A program made the position numbers and the translations under genes. Shown here one piece after another: positions 58,719 through 64,000 of a stretch of DNA of 64,000 nucleotides. The stretch is from Lachnospiraceae bacterium KGMB03038. GTDB lineage: Bacteria; Bacillota; Clostridia; Lachnospirales; Lachnospiraceae. The stretch covers positions 1,640,501-1,704,500 of the forward strand of contig CP041667.1 in NCBI GenBank assembly GCA_007361935.1. Direction: 5' to 3'. The notes beneath the pieces were generated by a model, which was not told the origin of the DNA, searched no databases, and saw nothing but the letters and a program-made list of their open reading frames with translations. The stretch's first letter is position 1. The number at the start of each line of letters is the position of its first letter.

Positions 58719-60005
58719 ATGTTTGCAGACAGAGCAAAGATATTTATCCGCTCCGGAAAAGGCGGCGACGGCCATGTCAGCTTCCGCCGGGAACTGTATG
58801 TACCTAACGGCGGTCCTGACGGCGGCGACGGCGGCCGGGGCGGCGACGTGATCTTTGAAGTAGACGAAGGATTGAATACGCTGCAGGACTACCGTCACCG
58901 GAAGAAATTCGCGGCAAAGGACGGAGAACCTGGAGGAAAAAGGCGCTGTCATGGCGGCGACGCAGATGATATTATCCTGAAAGTCCCGGAAGGAACCGTC
59001 ATCAAGGAAGCGGAATCTGGGAAAGTCATTGCCGATATGTCGGGAGATAATCGTCGGCAGGTAGTCTTAAAAGGTGGAAAGGGAGGTCTTGGCAACCAGC
59101 ATTTTGCTACCGCTACCATGCAGATCCCCAAATACGCCCAGCCAGGACAGCCGGCCCAGGAACTGTGGGTCAATCTGGAACTGAAAGTGATCGCGGACGT
59201 GGGATTGATCGGCTTCCCAAATGTGGGAAAATCCACCCTTCTTTCCCGTGTGACCAACGCAAAGCCGAAGATCGCCAACTATCATTTCACCACTTTGAAC
59301 CCCAATCTGGGCGTGGTGGATATGAAAGGGGCCAAAGGCTTTGTGATCGCGGACATCCCTGGATTGATCGAGGGCGCTTCGGAAGGCGTGGGATTGGGAC
59401 ACGAGTTTCTGCGTCATATCGAGCGTACCCGGATGATGATCCATGTGGTGGATGCGGCCGGAAGCGAGGGACGGGACCCGGTGGATGATATCTATAAGAT
59501 CAATGAAGAGCTGAAAGCATATAACGAAGAGATTGCCTCCCGTCCGCAGGTAATCGCCGCTAACAAGACGGATCTGATCTATCCTGACGGGGAAGATCCT
59601 GTGGAGCGGTTAAGAAAAGAGTTCGAGCCAAAAGGCATCCGGGTATTCCCGATCTCCGGGGCTACCGGGGAAGGCATTGAGTCTCTTTTGTATTTCGTCT
59701 CCGAAAGTTTAGAGAAGCTGGATACAAAGCCGATCGTCTTTGAACAGGAATTTTTCCCGGAGGACGAGCTTGTGACGGCAGACCTTCCGTATACGGTGGA
59801 GAAGGAAGAAGACGGTGTCTATGTGGTGGAAGGGCCCAAGATCGACAAGATGCTGGGATATACCAATCTGGATTCAGAAAAGGGATTCGCCTTTTTCCAG
59901 AGGTTTTTGAAAGATACAGGAATCCTGGACGAGCTGGAAGAGGCTGGGATCCAGGAAGGGGATACCGTGCGGATGTACGGCCTGCAGTTTGATTATTATA
60001 AGTAG
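58719..60005 (+). CDS. obgE: Obg GTPase
   Basis: A 428-residue ribosome-assembly GTPase. Residues 1-158 are the glycine-rich Obg fold (GGDGHVSFRRELYVPNGGPDGGDGGRGGDVIF); the G domain has GFPNVGKSTLL, ADIPGLIEGASEGVGLGHEFLRH, NKTDL and ISGATGEG; a C-terminal OCT domain (about 355-428, YTVEKEEDGVYVVEGPKIDKMLGYTNLDSE) is present, as in Firmicutes. It helps mature the large subunit and senses GTP and ppGpp. GAGGAAAGGA precedes the start. Confidence 0.96.
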   Translation: MFADRAKIFIRSGKGGDGHVSFRRELYVPNGGPDGGDGGRGGDVIFEVDEGLNTLQDYRHRKKFAAKDGEPGGKRRCHGGDADDIILKVPEGTVIKEAESGKVIADMSGDNRRQVVLKGGKGGLGNQHFATATMQIPKYAQPGQPAQELWVNLELKVIADVGLIGFPNVGKSTLLSRVTNAKPKIANYHFTTLNPNLGVVDMKGAKGFVIADIPGLIEGASEGVGLGHEFLRHIERTRMMIHVVDAAGSEGRDPVDDIYKINEELKAYNEEIASRPQVIAANKTDLIYPDGEDPVERLRKEFEPKGIRVFPISGATGEGIESLLYFVSESLEKLDTKPIVFEQEFFPEDELVTADLPYTVEKEEDGVYVVEGPKIDKMLGYTNLDSEKGFAFFQRFLKDTGILDELEEAGIQEGDTVRMYGLQFDYYK

Positions 60006-60020
60006 AAGAGGAGCTTTAAG

Positions 60021-60311
60021 ATGACGACAAAGCAAAGAGCCTATCTGAAAAGTCTGGCCATGACCATGGACCCGATTTTCCAGGTGGGAAAAAACAGCAT
60101 TACACCGGAACTTGTAGGGGCGGTATCAGAGGCCCTGGAGGCCAGAGAATTGATCAAGCTCAGTGTTTTGAAAAACTGCGCGGATGATCCTAAAGAGCTG
60201 GCGCAGGTGTTTGCGGAGCGCACCCGCTCCCAGGTGGTCCAGGTGATCGGCAAGAAGATCGTACTTTATAAAGAGGGGAAAGACAAGAACAAAAAGATCC
60301 AGCTTCCATAA
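60021..60311 (+). CDS. yhbY: Ribosome assembly RNA-binding protein YhbY
   Basis: A 96-residue CRM-domain protein: LTTKQRAYLKSLA-type start, PIFQVGKNSITPELVGAVSEALEARELIKLSVL with the GxxG-like GKNSIT loop and QVVQVIGKKIVLYKEGKD at the end. It binds precursor large subunits. It sits 15 bases after obgE with AGAGGAG upstream, a functional grouping. Confidence 0.93.
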   Translation: MTTKQRAYLKSLAMTMDPIFQVGKNSITPELVGAVSEALEARELIKLSVLKNCADDPKELAQVFAERTRSQVVQVIGKKIVLYKEGKDKNKKIQLP

Positions 60312-60349
60312 GGAAACAGGGTCTTTTTGACCAGGCAGGGAGAGAAGCT

Positions 60350-61003
60350 ATGAAGATTGGAATCATGGGCGGGACCTTTGATCCCATCCACAACGGACAT
60401 CTTATGCTGGCAGATACTGCTTATCGGCAGTTTGAACTGGATGAGGTCTGGTTCCTGCCCAATGGGAATCCGCCTCATAAGAAGGAAAGTTCGATCGGCA
60501 CAGATGCCAGACATCGAAGCGCCATGGTTGCGCTGGCTATTGAAGGTCGGGATGACTACCGGGTGGAAGAGTATGAAGTCCGGCGCAGGGAAGTTTCCTG
60601 TTCCTATCAGACACTAGAATATTTTCAGCAAAAATATCCCAAGGACAGGTTCTATTTTATCGTTGGCGCGGATTCTCTGTTCTCTATCGAGACTTGGGTC
60701 CATCCGGAACGGATCTTTCCTGTCTGTACGATTCTGGCGGCCTGTCGGGATGACCATGACAATAGGGCGAAAATGGAAGGACAGATCCGGTATTTGAAAG
60801 GGAAATATCCTAAGGCAAGGATCCGGCTGCTCCAGTCTCCGCTTATGCCGGTTTCTTCCCATGAACTGCGGGAAGCGATCCGTCTTGGCAGAAACATTAC
60901 AGAATACGTGCCTAAGAAAGTAGAAGCCTATATCAAGAGGGAAGGGTTATATGAATCGAAAGATACGGAAAATGCAAAAGAAACTGAAACCACATCTGGA
61001 TAA
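60350..61003 (+). CDS. nadD: Nicotinate-nucleotide adenylyltransferase
   Basis: A 217-residue enzyme that adenylates nicotinic acid mononucleotide in NAD synthesis. The nucleotidyl-transferase motif is GIMGGTFDPIHNGHLMLA, followed by FLPNGNPPHKKES, FIVGADSLFSIETW and the second motif SSHELREAIRLGRNITEYVP. It overlaps yqeK by 53 bases. GGGAGAG precedes the start. Confidence 0.95.
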   Translation: MKIGIMGGTFDPIHNGHLMLADTAYRQFELDEVWFLPNGNPPHKKESSIGTDARHRSAMVALAIEGRDDYRVEEYEVRRREVSCSYQTLEYFQQKYPKDRFYFIVGADSLFSIETWVHPERIFPVCTILAACRDDHDNRAKMEGQIRYLKGKYPKARIRLLQSPLMPVSSHELREAIRLGRNITEYVPKKVEAYIKREGLYESKDTENAKETETTSG

Positions 61004-61535
61004 AGACCGGTATGCCCATACGCTGGGAGTAATGTATACAGCGGCGGCGCTGGCCATGTGCCATGGGGCGGATATCGATCAGGCGTTGACTGCCGGGCTT
61101 CTTCACGATTGCGCGAAGTGTATTCCCGGCGAGATGAAAATCCGGCTCTGCAGCCGGTATCATCTGAATGTATCCGAGACGGAACAGAAGAATCCCAGCC
61201 TGCTGCACGCCAAATTAGGAGCGTTTCTGGCGGCAAAGAAATACCATGTCCGGGATAAGGATATATTGAACGCTATTTCCTTTCATACTACCGGAAGACC
61301 ACGAATGTCCATCTTAGAGAAGATTGTCTATATCGCGGACTATATGGAGCCGGGAAGGGAGGAACTTCCCAATATGGCAGAGGTGAGAAAACTTGCTTTC
61401 CAGGATCTGGAAGAATGTCTCTATCGTATCCTGAAAGATTCTCTGGTATATTTAAAAAGCAAAGATATGACGATCGACCCTATGACGGAAAAGGCATATC
61501 TATATTATAAAGAAAAACTGAGAAAGGAGGAATAG
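60951..61535 (+). CDS. yqeK: HD-domain hydrolase YqeK, diadenosine tetraphosphatase type
   Basis: A 194-residue HD-domain phosphohydrolase. Metal ligands are in DRYAHTLGVMYTAAALA, LLHDCAKC (HD pair) and HTTGRPRMSILEKIVYIADYMEPGR, the signature of YqeK. Members split Ap4A into two ADP. The order nadD-yqeK-rsfS is standard in Firmicutes. The start at 60951 has a GGGAAGGG site; a later ATG at 60972 would reduce the unusually long overlap with nadD from 53 to 32 bases. Confidence 0.92.
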   Translation: MNRKIRKMQKKLKPHLDKDRYAHTLGVMYTAAALAMCHGADIDQALTAGLLHDCAKCIPGEMKIRLCSRYHLNVSETEQKNPSLLHAKLGAFLAAKKYHVRDKDILNAISFHTTGRPRMSILEKIVYIADYMEPGREELPNMAEVRKLAFQDLEECLYRILKDSLVYLKSKDMTIDPMTEKAYLYYKEKLRKEE

Positions 61536-61536
61536 A

Positions 61537-61884
61537 ATGGAAGAGTCTATGAAAATGGTGCGGACTGCTTATCAGGCGCTGGAAGAGAAGAAGGGACAGG
61601 ATATCCGCGTGCTGGATATCTCCAAGATCTCTGTGCTGGCGGATTATTTCATCATCACTAACGGGACAAGCGACAGCCAGGTAAATGCCCTGGTAGACAA
61701 TGTGGATGAGAAGATGCACAAAGCCGGCTATTCCCTGAAACAGCAGGAAGGACACGGCGGCTCGTCCTGGATCCTGATGGATTACGGTGATGTGATCGTT
61801 CATATCTTTGACAAAGAGAACCGGCCCTTCTATGATCTGGAGCGGATCTGGAACGATGCGCTTCCGGTGGAAATAGAAGAGTAA
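61537..61884 (+). CDS. rsfS: Ribosome silencing factor RsfS
   Basis: A 115-residue protein of the RsfS/Iojap family: ALEEKKGQDIRVLDISKISVLADYFIITNGTSDSQVNALVDNV and GHGGSSWILMDYGDVIVHIFDKENRPFYDLERIW. It binds L14 and keeps the subunits apart when nutrients fall. It begins one base after yqeK, with AAAGGAGG in the yqeK end. Confidence 0.95.
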   Translation: MEESMKMVRTAYQALEEKKGQDIRVLDISKISVLADYFIITNGTSDSQVNALVDNVDEKMHKAGYSLKQQEGHGGSSWILMDYGDVIVHIFDKENRPFYDLERIWNDALPVEIEE

Positions 61885-61888
61885 AAAA

Positions 61889-61928
61889 AGGATCCGTTGG
61901 AAACACAGTTTCCGGCGGATCCTATTTT
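61889..61928. terminator. Terminator between rsfS and the convergent riboflavin genes
   Basis: A 16-bp stem (61889-61904 with 61908-61923, two T-G pairs) with an ACA loop, an A run before it and ATTTTT after it. Its right arm reaches the stop codon of the minus-strand gene, so it may serve both directions. Confidence 0.82.
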
Positions 61929-62620
61929 TCGGTATGAAATCTGTAACCATACCCGATTACTGTTTTTATGTATTCATGTCCTTCACAATAAGGTTTCAGC
62001 CGTTTGCGTATTTGGAAAATTGTGTTTTCTACTGCATGTAAGTGGTTGTTTGCAGGTTCGTTCCATACTTTTTCATAAATGTCTTTTTTTGTGAATGTGA
62101 TTTCAGGAAATCGGTATAGCAGATGAAGCACCTTAAATTCATTTGCTGATAAATATATTTCCCGGGAGTCAATTCGTACACAGTGTTTTTTCATATCAAG
62201 AAGGAGAGCGGGATCCGCCTGCTCTATCCCCCAGAAACTTTTTGCGAGAAGCTTGTCCTTTGTCACCTGTTCGATCAGGAAGGATAATTCATCAAATTTC
62301 TGTATTTCCCTTAGTTTTTTATATAATTTGACGGTTATTATTTGTCCGTATATATCCATATTGAAATTGAAAATATGAGTTTCCACAGATATATCCGTGT
62401 CGTTATCGAGAGTAGGTCTTGTTCCCACATGGGTAACGCCGTAATAGATCCGTTGATCTAACAGGATTTTTGCTGTATATACTCCTGTTTCCGGTAAAGC
62501 TGCATTTTTGCCTGTTTCTATGTTGGCGGTAGGAGTTCCCACGTGTTTCCCAATTCCCCGGCCGTGTATAACCCTTCCTGTTGCTGTATAAACAGGTTTT
62601 AAATTATAGTTTTCTCTCAT
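61922..62620 (-). CDS. Riboflavin kinase domain fused to an OmpR-type winged-helix DNA-binding domain
   Basis: A 232-residue two-domain protein. Residues about 8-130 are a RibF-type riboflavin kinase: GRGIGKHVGTPTANI (nucleotide loop, 20-34), THVGTRPTL and Glu80 in SVETHIFNFNMDIYGQ, the position of the catalytic base; the FAD-synthetase domain of RibF is missing. Residues about 145-232 are a Trans_reg_C winged helix (REIYLSANEFKVLHLLYRFPEITFTKKDIYEKVWN, HAVENTIFQIRKRLKP, YIKTVIGYGYRF). It shares an operon with the riboflavin transporter gene, overlapping it by 17 bases. The likely role is a flavin-sensing regulator that may also make FMN, comparable in logic, not in fold, to archaeal RbkR (inference). 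Confidence 0.82.
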   Translation of the reverse strand: MRENYNLKPVYTATGRVIHGRGIGKHVGTPTANIETGKNAALPETGVYTAKILLDQRIYYGVTHVGTRPTLDNDTDISVETHIFNFNMDIYGQIITVKLYKKLREIQKFDELSFLIEQVTKDKLLAKSFWGIEQADPALLLDMKKHCVRIDSREIYLSANEFKVLHLLYRFPEITFTKKDIYEKVWNEPANNHLHAVENTIFQIRKRLKPYCEGHEYIKTVIGYGYRFHTEK

Positions 62621-63164
62621 GGCGATCCTCTATATGTCCGCTTTTCATTAGTGCAGAAACGACAGGTTTATACAGTAAAAATGTGATGGCAGCGTTTAAT
62701 CCGTCTTTAAAAAGATTAAAAGGGAGAAAGACGGGAAGCAATAGCTCCGCAACCGCTTCTCTCGGATATCCCATATAAATCGGCGTTATAAGATAATTCC
62801 ACAGTATCATTACGATAACACTTGTGATACAACCAGCCACCAATCCGATAACAGCGCCGGACAGGGTATGTTTCTTTTGAAAGATAAGGGCGGCCGTACA
62901 GGCAAAGGAGAGCGTCTGCACAATATTCATAATACATCCCAGAATGCCGGTATTGCTTACCGTCACCATCTCAATAACCGCAACCGTGACAGATACAACA
63001 CAGGAGGTCATTGGCCCCCATATCAGTCCACCCAAAGCAACGATAATATCAGATGGGTCATACTTCAAAAACAGAACAACGGGTATCCGCCCCACTGCCA
63101 TGACAAGATACGTAATGGCACACAGCATACCAATGGTTACAATTCTTTTTGTCTTGCTGTTCAT
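62604..63164 (-). CDS. ribU: ECF transporter substrate-binding subunit, riboflavin type (RibU-like)
   Basis: A 186-residue membrane protein with about six helices. It has the small-S-component look (TIGMLCAITYLVMAVGRIPVV, LKYDPSDIIVALGGLIWGPMTSCVVSVTVAVIEMVT, FNLFKDGLNAAITFLLYKPV); the YDPSDI and FNLFKD segments are typical of RibU. It would bind riboflavin outside and work with the shared EcfAA'T module. The start at 63164 (MNSKTKR) follows GGAGG by 8 bases; a longer frame from 63179 would place that site inside the gene. Pairing with a riboflavin-kinase-like regulator supports riboflavin as substrate. No FMN riboswitch lies upstream. Confidence 0.85.
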   Translation of the reverse strand: MNSKTKRIVTIGMLCAITYLVMAVGRIPVVLFLKYDPSDIIVALGGLIWGPMTSCVVSVTVAVIEMVTVSNTGILGCIMNIVQTLSFACTAALIFQKKHTLSGAVIGLVAGCITSVIVMILWNYLITPIYMGYPREAVAELLLPVFLPFNLFKDGLNAAITFLLYKPVVSALMKSGHIEDRHERKL

Positions 63165-63240
63165 ACAGGTTTCCTCCATTCAGTTAGTCGTTCTGTTTAA
63201 GAATACCTTCTTATGGAGGATTTGCAATGATTTATAAGGA

Positions 63241-63261
63241 TTTCGGAAATCTTTCGGAAAT
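63241..63261. promoter_or_regulatory. Tandem TTTCGGAAAT repeats upstream of ribU, candidate operator
   Basis: TTTCGGAAAT occurs at 63241-63250 and 63252-63261, start-to-start 11 bases. Each copy is itself nearly symmetric. OmpR-type winged helices bind such one-turn direct repeats, so this fits the fused regulator. Two promoters are possible on the minus strand: TTGCAA (63222-63227), spacer 16, AGAATA complement TATTCT (63200-63205), placing the repeats upstream; or TTGCAG/TATGAT further right, placing them downstream. An 8-bp inverted repeat (AACATCTT 63269-63276, AAGATGTT 63294-63301) lies next to it. Confidence 0.5.
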
Positions 63262-63326
63262 TCAGAAAAACATCTTCATATCATATAGATACAAAGATGT
63301 TCTCTGCAAATTATTATTGTTAAATA

Positions 63327-63941
63327 TTAAAAGAAGCGGAAGACCCCGATCACTTTCCCTAGGATCATCACATCCTGCACAATGATGGGATCCATGGTGT
63401 CGTTCTCCGGCTGCAGGCGGATGACGCCTTCCTCTTTATAAAAGGTCTTAACTGTGGCCCCGTCTTCAATGAGCGCCACAACCATCTCTCCGTTGCTGGC
63501 CGTCTGTCTCTGTTCCACCAGCACATAATCCCCGTCCAGGATACCGGCGTTGATCATGCTTTCTCCCCGTACCTTCAGAAGAAAGGTCTGGTTATTGGGG
63601 AGAAACTCTGTAGGAATAGGGAAGTAGTCCTCAATATTCTGCTCTGCAAGGAGCGGCTCCCCGGCAGCCACCCTGCCCACAATGGGCACATTGGCCGTCT
63701 CCCGGCGCAGCATCTGGAAGGAGTCGTCCAGGATCTCAATGGCCCGTGGCTTCGTGGGGTCTCTTCGAATATATCCGTTCTTCTCCAGAGTCTCCAGGTG
63801 GGAGTGGACGGAAGAGGTGGACTTCAGATGGACCGCTTCGCAGATATCACGCACGGCAGGCGGAAATCCCCGCTCCAGGATCTGTGATTTGATATAATCT
63901 AATATTTCCTGCTGCTTGGCGCTGATCTTGCCCTGTCCCAT
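63327..63941 (-). CDS. lexA: LexA repressor
   Basis: A 204-residue SOS repressor. The N-terminal winged helix is ISAKQQEILDYIKSQILERGFPPAVRDICEAVHLKSTSSVHSHLETLEKNGYIRRD; self-cleavage occurs at Ala93-Gly94 (VAAGEP), with Ser128 (GESMINAGI) and Lys165 (TVKTFY) as the catalytic pair. RecA bound to single-stranded DNA triggers cleavage. AAGGAGG lies 7 bases before the start. In the 59 bases upstream I see AGAACGTTTCT on the minus strand but no full GAAC-N4-GTTC box, so autoregulation is not shown here. Confidence 0.95.
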   Translation of the reverse strand: MGQGKISAKQQEILDYIKSQILERGFPPAVRDICEAVHLKSTSSVHSHLETLEKNGYIRRDPTKPRAIEILDDSFQMLRRETANVPIVGRVAAGEPLLAEQNIEDYFPIPTEFLPNNQTFLLKVRGESMINAGILDGDYVLVEQRQTASNGEMVVALIEDGATVKTFYKEEGVIRLQPENDTMDPIIVQDVMILGKVIGVFRFF

Positions 63942-64000
63942 AACTGAACCTCCTTAGAAACGTTCTTTTCTTGATTGCTGAGTTCATTTTAACACAGCAG

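Noticed and set aside
63165..63326. FMN riboswitch before the riboflavin transporter gene
   Set aside because: None of the conserved FMN riboswitch segments is present on the minus strand; the gap is short and holds only direct and inverted repeats.
63942..64000. Possible SOS box before lexA
   Set aside because: AGAACGTTTCT on the minus strand resembles half of the Firmicute box, but the second half GTTC at the right spacing is missing.
1..64000. CRISPR arrays, rRNA genes, insertion sequences and phage genes
   Set aside because: No regularly spaced repeat arrays, rRNA sequence, transposase or phage structural genes were seen. Apart from the element end at 1-998 and the toxin-antitoxin cassette the window looks like core chromosome.

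Overview
The window is chromosomal DNA of an anaerobic, low-to-moderate GC Gram-positive bacterium, most likely a gut Lachnospiraceae (Clostridia). Supporting signs are strong AGGAGG ribosome sites throughout, a ribosomal protein L27 with the cleavable N-terminal extension next to its protease Prp, a Re-citrate-synthase-like gene with a eukaryote-type NADP isocitrate dehydrogenase, short HisG with HisZ, RecU, DegV, WalJ-like and YlbM/TmcAL proteins. No genus can be fixed from the sequence alone.

Layout. 1-998: right end of an integrative conjugative element of the Tn1549 type (thioester/VaFE surface protein start, small helix-turn-helix protein, phased repeats), inserted in the anticodon region of a tRNA-Leu(CAA) gene whose 3' part and terminator remain. 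1157-9080: polA, coaE, a WalJ-like hydrolase, degV and a large sortase-anchored surface protein with a papain-like triad. 9116-11907: tmcAL and mgtE, divergent. 11965-20423: a CdaR/PucR-type regulator and a five-gene catabolic operon (SHMT-like PLP enzyme, ectoine hydrolase DoeA, sodium/solute symporter, M20 amidohydrolase, aldehyde dehydrogenase). This looks like an ectoine or hydroxyectoine degradation system in an anaerobic Firmicute and is the most interesting part of the window. 20473-22700: pta-ackA. 22755-30272: yceD-rpmF-plsX-acpP-rnc-smc-ftsY. 30317-35092: ilvA, then Re-citrate synthase, a GntR regulator and icd behind a promoter with a 22-bp perfect palindrome. 35206-44510: a flavodoxin-like protein, an M23 peptidase and a tightly coupled run of RNA-modification and housekeeping genes ending with recU. 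44586-49673: hisZGDB plus a HisF-like/HisIE fusion. 50111-50692: YefM-YoeB toxin-antitoxin module. 50836-57521: a radical SAM protein, a DUF2344-HAD fusion, aspartate kinase, CBS protein, amidohydrolase and EamA transporter. 57572-61923: rplU-prp-rpmA, obgE, yhbY, nadD, yqeK, rsfS. 61922-63164 (minus): an ECF riboflavin transporter gene and a riboflavin kinase fused to an OmpR-type DNA-binding domain. 63327-63941 (minus): lexA.

How the genes work together. Pta-AckA would conserve energy from acetyl-CoA as ATP, and could take up acetyl units from the neighbouring catabolic operon. Citrate synthase plus icd make 2-oxoglutarate for glutamate. The rplU-to-rsfS block is devoted to ribosome assembly. 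The riboflavin pair forms a possible flavin-sensing regulatory circuit without a riboswitch. Most operons carry recognisable sigma-A promoters and hairpin terminators, which are listed individually.
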